Positions 1 through 9,148 of a stretch of 64,000 bases of DNA are shown here, in pieces. The first letter of the stretch is position 1, and every line of letters begins with the position of its first letter. The notes beneath the pieces are model-generated. The model ran no database searches, was not told where the DNA came from, and saw only the letters and a list, made by a program, of their open reading frames with translations. Source of the stretch: Streptomyces hoynatensis (GTDB lineage Bacteria > Actinomycetota > Actinomycetes > Streptomycetales > Streptomycetaceae); contig NZ_RBAL01000009.1 of the NCBI RefSeq assembly GCF_003626535.1, positions 186,001-250,000 on the forward strand. The letters are read 5' to 3'. Both the position numbers and the translations under genes were made by a program.

Positions 1-252
1 CTGGCCGGTGAGGCCGATCCTGCGGCGGACCTCGTCGGGCTGCCTGACCACGTCGTAGCCGGCGACCGAGGCCCGGCCGCCGTCCGGCCGCAGCAGCGTG
101 GCCAGGATGCGGACCGCGGTGGTCTTGCCGGCGCCGTTCGGCCCCAGGACGCCGAGCACGGTGCCGGGGCGGGCCGCCAGGTCGACGCCGGCCAGCGCGG
201 TGGTCTGGCCGAAGCGCTTGACCAGGCCCTCGGCCTGGAAGGCGTATGTCAC
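1..252 (-). CDS. ABC transporter ATP-binding protein (DrrA type), N-terminal part
   Basis: This is the first 84 codons of an ATPase for an ABC exporter of the drug-resistance (DrrA/NatA) type; the rest lies beyond the left edge. The Walker A motif GPNGAGKTT is visible, followed by RILATLLRPDGG and AGYDVVRQPDEVRRRIG, which is typical of the DrrA family. The GTG start is chosen because GGAGGGG lies 7 bases before it. The substrate cannot be told; a permease would be expected next to it outside the window. Just upstream is a set of 10-bp direct repeats that may be its operator. Confidence 0.85.
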   Translation of the reverse strand, partial: MTYAFQAEGLVKRFGQTTALAGVDLAARPGTVLGVLGPNGAGKTTAVRILATLLRPDGGRASVAGYDVVRQPDEVRRRIGLTGQ

Positions 253-318
253 GAGAGCTCCCCTCCATGGGTGATTGCGGATCTTCACGTCCGATGCAGA
301 CCAGGCTGCCGGGCCGCG

Positions 319-367
319 CTGTCAGCCCCCGCACAGGAGACTGACAGCCGCTGACAGCCGCTGACAG
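319..367. repeat. CTGACAG repeats upstream of the ABC gene, possible operator
   Basis: Three copies of CTGACAG start at 341, 351 and 361, exactly 10 bp (one helical turn) apart; the first two are full CTGACAGCCG units. An inverted copy, CTGTCAG, lies at 319-325. The array is 65-115 bp upstream of the ABC ATPase start, where a repressor such as TetR or PadR could bind. The regulator itself is not identified. Nothing else is evident in the 253-582 gap apart from the terminator at 500-560. Confidence 0.45.
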
Positions 368-499
368 TGGGGACAGCCCCCGTATCGGCCCCGGGCACCG
401 GCAGAGAGCTCGGCACGGGCCGGCCGCGCGCCGCGGCGGGGGGGGACCGCGGCGCGGGACCCGCCGCGGCGCGCCCGCAGCGCGGCGCGCCTGGCAGGC

Positions 500-560
500 A
501 AAAAAAGCGCCGCCCGGGCCCGGCCCCCGCCCCGCGGCGGGTTCCCGGCCCGGGCGGCGC
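500..560 (-). terminator. Rho-independent terminator of pfkA
   Basis: A perfect 14-bp stem (507-520 with 547-560, GCGCCGCCCGGGCC) is followed, in the minus-strand direction, by seven T residues (the A-run at 500-506). It lies 22 bases after the pfkA stop codon. Confidence 0.85.
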
Positions 561-582
561 ACGGCCGCCGAGGGGAAGCCCC

Positions 583-1608
583 CTAGAAGACGGCCTCCGT
601 CTCGTCCATCCGGTTCTGCGGGACCCGCTTCAGCTCCATCGTGGCGCTGGCCAGCGGCGTCATCACGATGTCGGTGCCGCGCAGGGCGGTCATCATCCCG
701 AACTCGCCCCGGTGCGCGGCCTCCACCGCGTGCCAGCCGAAGCGGGTGGCCAGCACCCGGTCGTACGCGGTGGGGGTGCCGCCGCGCTGGATGTGACCGA
801 GGATGACCGGCCTGGCCTCGGTGCCGAGGCGGTGTTCGAGCTCGCCGGCCAGCAGGGTGCCGATCCCGCGGAAGCGCTCGTGCCCGTAGGCGTCGATCTC
901 GCCCCGCTCGTAGGGCATCGAGCCCTCGGCGGGCCTGGCCCCCTCGGCCACGCAGATCACGGCGAACTTCTTGCCGCGGGTGAACCGGTCCTCGATCATC
1001 TTGCACAGGCTGTCCACCTGGAAGGGCCGCTCCGGGATGCAGATCCCGTGCGCGCCGCCCGCCATCCCGGCCTCCAGCGCGATCCAGCCCGCGTGCCGCC
1101 CCATCACCTCGACCACCATCACCCGCTGGTGCGACTCGGCGGTCGTCTTCAGCCGGTCGATGGCCTCGGTGGCGACGCCGACGGCCGTGTCGAAGCCGAA
1201 GGTGCGGTCGGTGGCCGAGATGTCGTTGTCGATCGTCTTGGGCACGCCCACCACCGGGATGCCGGCGTCGGCCAGCATCCGGGCCGCGGTCAGGGTGCCC
1301 TCACCCCCGATGGGGATCAGCGCGTCCAGGCTGAGCTTGCGGCGGAACGCCTCCGCGTTGTCGCACGCCTCGCGCAGCCGGGCCCGCTCCAGGCGGCTGG
1401 AGCCGAGAATCGTGCCGCCGCGCGCGAGAATGCCGCTCACCGCGTTGATGTCGAGCTCACGGTAGCGGCCTTCGAGGAGCCCCTTGAAGCCGTCCTCGAA
1501 TCCGATGACCTGGTCCGCGCGGTCCACCACTGCCCGGTGCACGACCGAGCGGATCACAGCATTCAGACCAGGACAGTCGCCGCCTGCGGTGAGAACTCCG
1601 ATTCTCAT
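583..1608 (-). CDS. pfkA: 6-phosphofructokinase
   Basis: Phosphorylates fructose 6-phosphate to fructose 1,6-bisphosphate in glycolysis, in the cytoplasm. The 341-residue length is normal for a bacterial PfkA. Visible motifs: TAGGDCPGLN nucleotide site near residue 8, IGGEGTLTAARML around 100, catalytic loop PKTIDNDISATD with the TID aspartate around 125, MGRHAGW near 170, and GHIQRGGTPTAYDR near 275. The Gly after GGE fits ATP rather than pyrophosphate use, by family knowledge. The ATG start has AGGAGAG upstream. It diverges from pta across a 266-bp gap, as pfkA2 does in S. coelicolor (from memory). Streptomycetes usually carry several pfkA paralogues. Confidence 0.95.
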   Translation of the reverse strand: MRIGVLTAGGDCPGLNAVIRSVVHRAVVDRADQVIGFEDGFKGLLEGRYRELDINAVSGILARGGTILGSSRLERARLREACDNAEAFRRKLSLDALIPIGGEGTLTAARMLADAGIPVVGVPKTIDNDISATDRTFGFDTAVGVATEAIDRLKTTAESHQRVMVVEVMGRHAGWIALEAGMAGGAHGICIPERPFQVDSLCKMIEDRFTRGKKFAVICVAEGARPAEGSMPYERGEIDAYGHERFRGIGTLLAGELEHRLGTEARPVILGHIQRGGTPTAYDRVLATRFGWHAVEAAHRGEFGMMTALRGTDIVMTPLASATMELKRVPQNRMDETEAVF

Positions 1609-1874
1609 GGGGCATGCTCTCCTGCTCGCTATGGTTGGTCGGCCGCGCCTTCGAGGCCGCTCGGAATTCTGTCACGGTCCGGGGGCGCGCTCTAACGGCG
1701 CTCACGAACCCGCCGCGCGCCCCAAGGGCTGCCGCGGGTACGGTCAAAAGTACGCCGGAGGACCGGCGGGCGGGACGTGCGCGCGGGCGCGCGTTCCCCA
1801 CCGATCCCCGGGGCATACTGCCCGGCCAGTGCCACGGCGGGCTTGCGATCGGTGGGACGGGACGGAACGGGACT

Positions 1875-4130
1875 GTGACGCGCAGTGTGTACGTGGCCGG
1901 CATCGGCCGGGGCGACGGCCGGCAGGTGATCGAGCTCGGGGTCATGGAGCTGCTGACCCGGCAGGTGGACCGGGTGGGGGTATTCCGCCCGCTCGCCCAC
2001 GAGCCCGAGGGCGGCGAGGACGACAAGGACGGCGTGTTCGCGCTGCTGCGCTCCCGCTACCGGCTCACCCAGACGGCGGCGGCGGCCACGGGGATGGCAT
2101 ACGACCGGGCGGCGGCCCTGCTCGCCGAGCGCGGCACCGACGAGCTGGTGACCGCGCTCCTGGACCGCTACCACGAGGTGGCCCGCGCGTTCGAGGTGGT
2201 GCTCGTGCTCGGCACCGACTACGCCGACACGCAACTGCCCGCCGAACTGGCGCTGAACGCGCGGCTGGCCAACGAGTTCGGCGCCGGGGTGCTCGCCGTG
2301 GTCGCCGGGCACGGCCAGGGCGCGGAGTCGGTGGTCGCCGAGGTGCGCAACGCCAGGCACGCGTTCACCTCGCTCGGCTGCGACGTCATCGCCGTGATCG
2401 CCAACCGGGTGCGGGAGGGCGACACCCTGCGCGCGGTCCGCGAGCTGGGCGCCCAGCTGCCGGAGCCGGTGTACGCGCTGCCCGAGGACCCGGCGCTCGC
2501 CGCGCCGACGGTGGCGCAGGTCGCCGAGGAGCTGGGCGCGGAGGTCCTGCTCGGCGACGCGAGCGGCCTGGCCAGGGACATCCGCGACTTCGTGTTCGGC
2601 GGCGCGATGCTGCCCACCTTCCTGACCGCGCTGCGCGAGGGCTGCATGGTCATCACCCCCGGCGACCGCGAGGACCTGGTCGTCGGCGCGCTCGCCGCCC
2701 ACTCGGCGGGCGCCCCGCCCCTCGCGGGGCTGCTGCTCACCCTCGGCGAGCGGCCGGGCCCGCAGACGATGGCGCTGGCCCAACGGCTCGCGCCCGGCAC
2801 GCCCTTGCTCGCCGTCCCCGAGGGCTCCTACCCGACCGCCACCGCGGTCTCCGGCCTGGAGGGGCGGCTGACGGCGGCGGCGCCGCGGAAGGCGGAGCTG
2901 GCACTGGGCCTGTTCGAGACGCACGTGGACACCGCGGCGCTCACCGAGCGGCTCTCGGTGGTGCGCAGCGACCGGGTCACCCCGATGATGTTCGAGCACG
3001 AGCTGATCGAACGGGCGCGCGCCGACCGGCGCCGGATCGTGCTGCCCGAGGGCACGGAGGAGCGGGTGCTGCGGGCCGCGGAGATCCTGCTGCGGCGCAA
3101 CGTGTGCGACCTGACGCTGCTGGGCGAGCCGGACGCGATCCGCAAGCGCGTCGCCGACCTGGGCCTGGGCCTGCGGCTGCTCGGGCCGGAAGAACCGGAA
3201 GAACCGCGCGAGGGCGCGGCGGAACCGGGGGCGGCGGGGTTCGGGAGGCGGGCGGAGCCCGGCGGGCCGGCCGCCGCGCGGGTCGTCGACCCGGCCACCT
3301 CACCGCTGCGGGAGCGCTTCGCCGAGGTGTACGCCCGGCTGCGCGCCCACCGCGGCGTCACCCCGGAGCTGGCCTTTGACGTGGTCGGCGACGTGTCCTA
3401 CTTCGGCACGCTGATGGTCGAGGAGGGGCTCGCCGACGGCATGGTGTCGGGCGCCGCGCACTCCACGGCCGCCACCATCCGCCCCGCCTTCGAGGTCATC
3501 AGGACCCGCCCCGGCGCGGCCATCGTCTCCTCGGTCTTCTTCATGTGCCTCGCGGACAAGGTCCTGGTGTACGGCGACTGCGCCGTCAACCCCGACCCCG
3601 ACGCCGGGCAGCTGGCCGACATCGCGATCCAGTCCGCGGCCACCGCGGCCAGGTTCGGCGTGGAGCCGCGGGTGGCGATGCTCTCGTACTCGACGGGCAC
3701 CTCGGGCAGCGGGGCCGACGTGGACAAGGTGCGCGAGGCCACCGGGCTGGTGCGCGAACTCCGCCCCGACCTGCGGGTCGAGGGCCCGATCCAGTACGAC
3801 GCGGCGGTCGAGCCCTCGGTGGCGGCGACGAAGCTGCCGGGCTCGGCCGTGGCCGGGCAGGCGACCGTCCTGATCTTCCCGGACCTGAACACCGGGAACA
3901 ACACCTACAAGGCGGTGCAGCGCTCGGCGGGCGCCGTCGCCGTCGGCCCGGTGCTCCAGGGCCTGCGCAAGCCCGTCAACGACCTCTCGCGCGGGGCCCT
4001 GGTGCAGGACATCGTCAACACGGTCGCGATCACGGCCGTGCAGGCCCAGGACGTGGCCCCCGCGGACGACCCGGGCGGCCCGGCGGGCGGGGCGGGCGCC
4101 GGCGCGGCGGGGCGGGAGGCGGGCCGGTGA
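1875..4130 (+). CDS. pta: Phosphate acetyltransferase
   Basis: Interconverts acetyl-CoA and acetyl phosphate in the Pta-AckA overflow pathway. About 751 residues from the GTG start that begins VTRSVYVAGIGRGDGR. The order is a BioD-like N-terminal domain whose P-loop is degenerate (no GK[ST]), a DRTGG middle domain, then the catalytic PTA_PTB domain from about residue 375 (DRVTPMMFEHELIERAR) with CAVNPDPDAGQLADIA and FPDLNTGNNTYKAVQRSAG. Odd: an Ala/Gly/Glu/Pro-rich insertion of roughly 40 residues (about 3183-3297) interrupts the catalytic domain. The frame stays open upstream to 1614, but the family-like N-terminus starts at 1875. The stop overlaps the ackA start. Confidence 0.93.
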   Translation: MTRSVYVAGIGRGDGRQVIELGVMELLTRQVDRVGVFRPLAHEPEGGEDDKDGVFALLRSRYRLTQTAAAATGMAYDRAAALLAERGTDELVTALLDRYHEVARAFEVVLVLGTDYADTQLPAELALNARLANEFGAGVLAVVAGHGQGAESVVAEVRNARHAFTSLGCDVIAVIANRVREGDTLRAVRELGAQLPEPVYALPEDPALAAPTVAQVAEELGAEVLLGDASGLARDIRDFVFGGAMLPTFLTALREGCMVITPGDREDLVVGALAAHSAGAPPLAGLLLTLGERPGPQTMALAQRLAPGTPLLAVPEGSYPTATAVSGLEGRLTAAAPRKAELALGLFETHVDTAALTERLSVVRSDRVTPMMFEHELIERARADRRRIVLPEGTEERVLRAAEILLRRNVCDLTLLGEPDAIRKRVADLGLGLRLLGPEEPEEPREGAAEPGAAGFGRRAEPGGPAAARVVDPATSPLRERFAEVYARLRAHRGVTPELAFDVVGDVSYFGTLMVEEGLADGMVSGAAHSTAATIRPAFEVIRTRPGAAIVSSVFFMCLADKVLVYGDCAVNPDPDAGQLADIAIQSAATAARFGVEPRVAMLSYSTGTSGSGADVDKVREATGLVRELRPDLRVEGPIQYDAAVEPSVAATKLPGSAVAGQATVLIFPDLNTGNNTYKAVQRSAGAVAVGPVLQGLRKPVNDLSRGALVQDIVNTVAITAVQAQDVAPADDPGGPAGGAGAGAAGREAGR

Positions 4131-5341
4131 GCGGCGCGACCCGGGTGCTGGTGCTCAACTCCGGCTCCTCCTCCGTGAAGTACCAGCTGCTCGACATGAG
4201 GGGCCACCGCCGCCTGGCCACCGGCCTGGTGGAGCGCATCGGCGAGGAGGCGCCGCGGCTGGTCCACACCCCGGCCGGCGGCCGGCGCCGCGAGCGCCGG
4301 GAGCGGATCGCCGGCCACGAGCAGGCCCTGCGCCTGGTGGCGGAGGAGCTGGACGCGGACGGGCTCGGCCTCGGCTCGGCGGAGCTGGCCGGCGTCGGGC
4401 ACCGGGTGGTGCACGGCGGCCGGTCGTTCACCGAGCCGACGCTGGTGACCGACGAGGTGCTGGCGGAGATCGAGCGCCTGGTGCCGCTTGCGCCGCTGCA
4501 CAACCCCGCCAATCTGACGGGCATCAGGACCGCCCTGGCCCTCAACCCGCGCCTGCCGCAGGTCGCGGTCTTCGACACGGCCTTCCACGCCACCATCCCC
4601 GAGCACGCGGCCCGTTACGCGATCGACGCCGCCACCGCGGACGCGCATCTGATCCGCCGCTACGGCTTCCACGGCACCTCGCACGCCTACGTGTCGCGCC
4701 GGGCGGCCGCGCTGCTCGGCCGGGAGGTGGCCGAGGTCAACGTCATCGTCCTGCACCTGGGCAACGGCGCCTCGGCCTCCGCGGTGGCCGGCGGCAGGTG
4801 CGTGGAGACCTCGATGGGCCTCACCCCGCTGGAGGGCCTGGTGATGGGCACGCGCTCGGGCGACCTCGACCCCGCGGTCGTCTTCCATCTCGCGCGCCGG
4901 GGCGGGCTGACGGTGGACGAGATCGACACCCTGCTGAACAAGCGCTCCGGGCTGCTGGGCCTGTGCGGGGCGAACGACATGCGCGAGGTGCTCGACCGGG
5001 CGGAGCGGGGCGAGGCGGCCGCCAGGCTGGCGTTCGACGTCTACATCCACCGGCTGCGCAAGTACCTCGGCGCCTACGTCGCGGTGCTGGGCCGGGTGGA
5101 CGCGGTGGTGTTCACGGCCGGGGTCGGGGAGAACTCCGCCCCCGTGCGGGCCGCGGCGATCGAGGGCCTGGAGGTCCTCGGGCTCGCCGTGGACCCGGGG
5201 CGCAACGCGGCCCGCTCGGGCGAGCCCCGGCTCATCTCGCCGGAGTACGCTCGGGTCGCGGTCGCCGTGGTGCCCACGGACGAGGAACTGGAGATCGCCA
5301 CCCAGACCTACGCGCTGGTGTCCCCTGAGCAATCCGCATAA
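4127..5341 (+). CDS. ackA: Acetate kinase
   Basis: Makes ATP and acetate from acetyl phosphate and ADP, the second step of the overflow pathway. 404 residues, the usual size. All ASKHA-family signatures are present: VLNSGSSSVKYQ at the N-terminus, GHRVVHGG, the catalytic segment VFDTAFHATIPEHAARYAI, YGFHGTSHAYV, LHLGNGASASAV, MGTRSGDLDP and FTAGVGENS. The GTG start overlaps the pta stop (GTGA), so translation is probably coupled and both genes lie on one mRNA. pyk follows after 34 bp. Confidence 0.96.
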   Translation: MSGATRVLVLNSGSSSVKYQLLDMRGHRRLATGLVERIGEEAPRLVHTPAGGRRRERRERIAGHEQALRLVAEELDADGLGLGSAELAGVGHRVVHGGRSFTEPTLVTDEVLAEIERLVPLAPLHNPANLTGIRTALALNPRLPQVAVFDTAFHATIPEHAARYAIDAATADAHLIRRYGFHGTSHAYVSRRAAALLGREVAEVNVIVLHLGNGASASAVAGGRCVETSMGLTPLEGLVMGTRSGDLDPAVVFHLARRGGLTVDEIDTLLNKRSGLLGLCGANDMREVLDRAERGEAAARLAFDVYIHRLRKYLGAYVAVLGRVDAVVFTAGVGENSAPVRAAAIEGLEVLGLAVDPGRNAARSGEPRLISPEYARVAVAVVPTDEELEIATQTYALVSPEQSA

Positions 5342-5375
5342 TTCCGCCGCGGAACAAAACGATAGGATCGCTGTC

Positions 5376-6809
5376 ATGCGCCGTTCCAAAATCGTCTGCA
5401 CCTTGGGCCCCGCCGTCGACTCCTTCGACATGCTGAAGTCGATGATCGACGCCGGCATGAACGTGGCCCGGTTCAACTTCAGCCACGGCTCGCACCAGGA
5501 GCACGAGGAGCGGTACCACCGCGTCCGCAAGGCCAGCGAGGAGACGGGGAAGGCCGTCGGCGTGCTCGCCGACCTCCAGGGCCCCAAGATCCGGCTCCAG
5601 ACCTTCGCCAACGGGCCCGTGGAGCTCAAGCGCGGCGACGAGTTCACCATCACCACCGAGGACGTCCCGGGCGACCGCTCCATCTGCGGCACCACCTACG
5701 AGGGCCTGCCGGGCGACGTGGCCAAGGGCGAGACCATCCTCATCAACGACGGCAACGTCGCCCTCCAGGTCACCGAGGTGGACGGGCCGCGGGTGCGGAC
5801 CATCGTCATCGAGGGCGGCGTGGTCTCCGACCACAAGGGGATCAACCTGCCGGGCGTCGCGGTCAACGTCCCGGCGCTCTCCGAGAAGGACGTCGAGGAC
5901 CTGGAGTTCGCGCTGCGGCTCGGCGTGGACATGGTGGCCCTCTCCTTCGTGCGCGACGCCGCCGACGTCCGCGACGTGCACCGGGTGATGGACCGCGTGG
6001 GCCGGCGGGTCCCGGTGATCGCCAAGGTCGAGAAGCCGCAGGCGGTCGACAACATGGAGGAGGTCGTCCTCGCCTTCGACGGCGTGATGGTGGCCCGCGG
6101 CGACCTGGCGGTCGAGTACCCGCTGGAGAAGGTCCCGATGGTGCAGAAGCGGCTGATCGAGATGTGCCGCCGCAACGCCAAGCCGGTGATCGTGGCGACC
6201 CAGATGATGGAGTCCATGATCACCAACTCCCGGCCCACCCGCGCCGAGGCCTCCGACGTGGCCAACGCGATCCTGGACGGGGCGGACGCGGTGATGCTCT
6301 CCGCGGAGTCCTCGGTCGGCCGGTATCCGGTGGAGACGGTCAAGACGATGTCGAAGATCGTCGTCGCCGCCGAGCAGGAGTGGCTCTCCCGGGGCCTGCA
6401 GCCGCTGGTCGCCGGCAAGAAGCCGCGCACGCAGGGCGGTTCCGTCGCCAGGGCGGCCTGCGAGATGGCCGACTTCCTCGGCGCCCAGGCGCTGGTGGCC
6501 TTCACCAAGTCCGGGGACACCGCCAGGCGCCTGTCCCGCTACCGCGCCACCCAGCCGATCCTGGCCTTCACCTCGGAGCCCGCCACCCGCAACCAGCTCA
6601 CGCTGAGCTGGGGCGTCGAGACGACCGTGGTGCCGCACGTCAACCACACCGACGAGATGGTCGAGCTCTGCGACGCGGAGCTGACGCGGCTCAACCGCTA
6701 CCAGCAGGGCGACACCATGATCATCACCGCCGGCTCCCCGCCCGGGGTCCCCGGCACCACGAACATGGTCCGCGTCCACCACCTCGGCGGCCGGCAGCAC
6801 GGCGTCTGA
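5376..6809 (+). CDS. pyk: Pyruvate kinase
   Basis: Converts phosphoenolpyruvate and ADP to pyruvate and ATP. 477 residues, full length. Motifs in order: RRSKIVCTLGPA, NVARFNFSHGSHQEH, GPKIRLQ, VDMVALSFVRDA, the active-site segment VIAKVEKPQAVDN, MVARGDLAVEYP, VATQMMESMI, PTRAEASDVANAILDGADAVMLSAES, then the C-terminal regulatory domain. TAGGAT at 5363-5368 ends 7 bases before the ATG: it could be a -10 box giving a leaderless mRNA, while AGGA inside it could instead serve as ribosome site. A 13-bp palindrome (TTCCGCCGCGGAA, 5342-5354) lies directly upstream. Confidence 0.96.
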   Translation: MRRSKIVCTLGPAVDSFDMLKSMIDAGMNVARFNFSHGSHQEHEERYHRVRKASEETGKAVGVLADLQGPKIRLQTFANGPVELKRGDEFTITTEDVPGDRSICGTTYEGLPGDVAKGETILINDGNVALQVTEVDGPRVRTIVIEGGVVSDHKGINLPGVAVNVPALSEKDVEDLEFALRLGVDMVALSFVRDAADVRDVHRVMDRVGRRVPVIAKVEKPQAVDNMEEVVLAFDGVMVARGDLAVEYPLEKVPMVQKRLIEMCRRNAKPVIVATQMMESMITNSRPTRAEASDVANAILDGADAVMLSAESSVGRYPVETVKTMSKIVVAAEQEWLSRGLQPLVAGKKPRTQGGSVARAACEMADFLGAQALVAFTKSGDTARRLSRYRATQPILAFTSEPATRNQLTLSWGVETTVVPHVNHTDEMVELCDAELTRLNRYQQGDTMIITAGSPPGVPGTTNMVRVHHLGGRQHGV

Positions 6810-6852
6810 GGCCACCGCGGCGCGCCCCCGGCGCGCCGGGCCCGGCACGCGC

Positions 6853-6896
6853 CGCGGCCCGTGCGCCGCCGGGCCTTCGGCGTCGCACGGGCCGCG
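6853..6896 (+). terminator. Hairpin terminator after pyk
   Basis: A perfect 13-bp GC stem (6853-6865 with 6884-6896) encloses an 18-base loop. No T-run follows, as is common in Streptomyces. It sits between pyk and the convergent gene ending at 6961. Confidence 0.7.
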
Positions 6897-6960
6897 TGCG
6901 GCGGGCGCGCGAGGGCGGTTCGCCCCGGTTTGCCGTGGTGAACCGCCCGTTCAACGCGCG

Positions 6961-8490
6961 TCAGTCGGGAATCTGCGTCGGCCCGTCCTCCGTCGTGTAC
7001 ATGTTCATGCCCTGGAGCGTCAGGTCGCCGCCGAACTGCCCGGCCTGCGCGACGAAGACGTCGGTGAAGTACGCGAGCGGCAGGTCGAGCGGCGGCTGGT
7101 GGGCGGGGTCGTAGACGGTCGGGATAAGGCCGAAGAGGTTGCCCTGGAGCCGCTCGGTGTACATGGTCACCGTGCCGTTCCTGAACGTCGAGTTGGAGCC
7201 GGGCGCGGTCGCGACGTGGTAGCGCACGCCGTTCTCCGCGTCGACGATCTGGTGCAGGTCGCCGATGTCCACCTTCTCCGCGGTGAACTTGAGCACCTGC
7301 TTCACCGAGCCGTCGGCGGTGACGACGTTGACGACGCCGTGGTAGTGCAGTCCCCGCAGCAGCAGTGAGCTGGCCTGCAGGTACCAGGGGTCGTTCGGCA
7401 GGGTCATGGGCGTCTGCTCGCCGGTGCCCGCGACCTCCAGCTCCAGGGGGCAGGGGTAGGGGAGCCTGCCCTGGTCGTCGGGCGCGAAGGGGTCCCCGGC
7501 CGCCGGGTCCTGCGCCTCCTCGTCCGCGGCGCCGGCCTCGTCGCCCGCCGCGTCCTCCGCGGTCCCGTCGTCCGCCTCGGCGTCCCCGGCGTCCCCGGCG
7601 TCCCCGGCGCCTTCGGCGTCCCCGGAGCCCTCCGCCTCGTCGCCGGCCTCCTCGCCCTCCGGCTCGTCCGCGGCGCCGCCGGACTCCCCGTCCTCCGCGG
7701 CGCCGTCCCGGGCCTCCTGCCCGTCCTGGCCGGCGTCGCCGGCCGGGGCCTCGTCCTGGCCCGCCGCGTCCCGCTCGCCGGTCTCCTCCCCGGCCTGCCG
7801 CCCGCTCGGGTCCAGGAGGCCGCCGACGGCGTTCCCGAGCCCGCCGAGCGTGTCGCCCACCCCGCCGAGCAGCCCGCCGAGCAGGCCGCCGGACGAGCCG
7901 GACTCCGCGTCCTCGCCTTCCCCGGTCTCCGCCTCCTCGCCGTCCTCCGCGCCACCCTGGTTCTCGTCCGTCTCCGGGGAGTCCGCGGAACCGCCGTCCT
8001 CCTCGCGCTCGTCCGCGGGCTCACGGGAGTCCTCCGCCGCCCCCTGCCGCCCGCCCTGGTCCGCCTCGCGCGTCCCGTCCGCGTCCGCCTCGTCCCCCGA
8101 GCCGTCCTCCGCGGCCTCGCCCGCGCCCTCCTCCGCGGCGTCCCCGGCATCCGCACCGTCACCGGCGTCGTCCTCCGGGTCTTCGGCGCCCGGGTCCGTC
8201 TCGACGCCCTCGGCCGTCTCGAACAGCTCCGCGTACTCCTCGGGCAGTCCCTCGTCCGGGATCTCCACGCAGGGGCCGTCCTGGAACGGGTTGGCCGGCT
8301 GCGGGTCCGCCTTGGCGAGCGGGGACGTGAACCCCATGCCCATCAGGGCCGCCGAGGGCATCGCCGCCAGCGCGATGGCCTTGCCCACCGGCATGTGCAG
8401 GCGCCGCAACAGCGTCTTCCTGCGGACGGGTTGCCGCGCGTCCCCCGCGTCACCCTCGTCCCGCGCCGTGGCTATCTCGTCACTCGGCAC
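6961..8490 (-). CDS. Signal-bearing protein with long acidic linker and C-terminal beta-rich domain, unknown function
   Basis: I do not recognise a function. About 509 residues. A basic N-terminus (VRRKTLLRRL) is followed by a hydrophobic stretch near residues 38-60 ending LAKADPQP, which looks like a secretion signal. Residues about 90-355 are an Asp/Glu/Gly/Ala-rich low-complexity linker with GDAGDAGDA-type runs and one hydrophobic GGLLGGLLGG patch. The last ~145 residues look folded and beta-rich (PWYLQASSLLLRGLHYHGV to MNMYTTEDGPTQIPD). The GTG start overlaps the upstream DUF6114 gene by 11 bp, so the two are co-translated. It is the last gene of a three-gene set with DUF6114 and DUF6230 proteins. 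S. coelicolor has a similar set beside pyk2 (memory). Confidence 0.8.
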   Translation of the reverse strand: MPSDEIATARDEGDAGDARQPVRRKTLLRRLHMPVGKAIALAAMPSAALMGMGFTSPLAKADPQPANPFQDGPCVEIPDEGLPEEYAELFETAEGVETDPGAEDPEDDAGDGADAGDAAEEGAGEAAEDGSGDEADADGTREADQGGRQGAAEDSREPADEREEDGGSADSPETDENQGGAEDGEEAETGEGEDAESGSSGGLLGGLLGGVGDTLGGLGNAVGGLLDPSGRQAGEETGERDAAGQDEAPAGDAGQDGQEARDGAAEDGESGGAADEPEGEEAGDEAEGSGDAEGAGDAGDAGDAEADDGTAEDAAGDEAGAADEEAQDPAAGDPFAPDDQGRLPYPCPLELEVAGTGEQTPMTLPNDPWYLQASSLLLRGLHYHGVVNVVTADGSVKQVLKFTAEKVDIGDLHQIVDAENGVRYHVATAPGSNSTFRNGTVTMYTERLQGNLFGLIPTVYDPAHQPPLDLPLAYFTDVFVAQAGQFGGDLTLQGMNMYTTEDGPTQIPD

Positions 8491-9031
8491 GTTCGTTCAC
8501 CTTCCCCGTGTCTTTCTCGGGCTCGGGCGCCCCCGACCCGAAGGAGGCCAGCGCGCTCCCGGTGCCGGGGCTCGGCTCGGGCACCGGCCGGGCCCCCGCG
8601 TCCTGCGCCGGCGCCGGGGCGGCCTGCCCCGGGACCCACGCGATGCTCATCCCGCCGCCCACGAGCCCGAAGAAGAACCCGATCAGGAAGCCGCCGAAGT
8701 TGGAGACGACCAGCGAGACGAGCGAAAGCATGATGGCGGCGACGCCGGCGAATATCCGCACGTGCGGCTGGAACCAGGTGGCGAGCCCGAGCACGATCAG
8801 CAGGATGCCGATGACCAGAGAGCCGGCCCCCCCGGTGGTGGCCATGCGGATCGTGAGCTGCCCCAGCGTCAGGTTTGCGTACGGAAAGTAAAGAATGGGC
8901 AGTCCGGCGATCATCACGAACAGCCCCGCCCAGAACGGCCTGCGCCACCTGAAGGCCCGGAAGGCCGCCCGTGCCCTGGTGAGGTGCGCGGTCCAGGACG
9001 TCTTCGGCAGTTCCTCGGTGTTGGTGCTCAC
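8480..9031 (-). CDS. DUF6114 integral membrane protein
   Basis: Unknown function. 183 residues from the GTG start (VSTNTEELPKTSW), which has AGGGGAG about 8 bases upstream. Four predicted membrane helices: WAGLFVMIAGLPILYF, LVIGILLIVLGLATWF, a segment from VRIFAGVAAIMLSLV, and FLIGFFFGLVGGGMSIAW. The C-terminal ~45 residues are a Pro/Ala-rich cytoplasmic or exposed tail. Recognised as DUF6114 from overall pattern and genomic setting. It overlaps the acidic secreted protein downstream, and 117 bp separate it from the DUF6230 gene upstream. Being the only membrane protein of the set, it may anchor or export its partners; that is inference. Confidence 0.85.
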   Translation of the reverse strand: MSTNTEELPKTSWTAHLTRARAAFRAFRWRRPFWAGLFVMIAGLPILYFPYANLTLGQLTIRMATTGGAGSLVIGILLIVLGLATWFQPHVRIFAGVAAIMLSLVSLVVSNFGGFLIGFFFGLVGGGMSIAWVPGQAAPAPAQDAGARPVPEPSPGTGSALASFGSGAPEPEKDTGKVNERAE

Positions 9032-9148
9032 GGCACGTACTCCCCTGATGACACGGTTGTGGTGGCGGGATGCACGATACGGCTCCCGGGGACGGGGGCG
9101 CGGCCCCTCCGGCACGCCCCCGCCCCGCGCTCGGTCCCTTTCAGACCG

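Noticed and set aside
7365..8330. Plus-strand frame of ~320 residues across the acidic-linker gene
   Set aside because: Translation is almost only Pro/Arg; it is the complement of the Asp/Glu/Gly linker.
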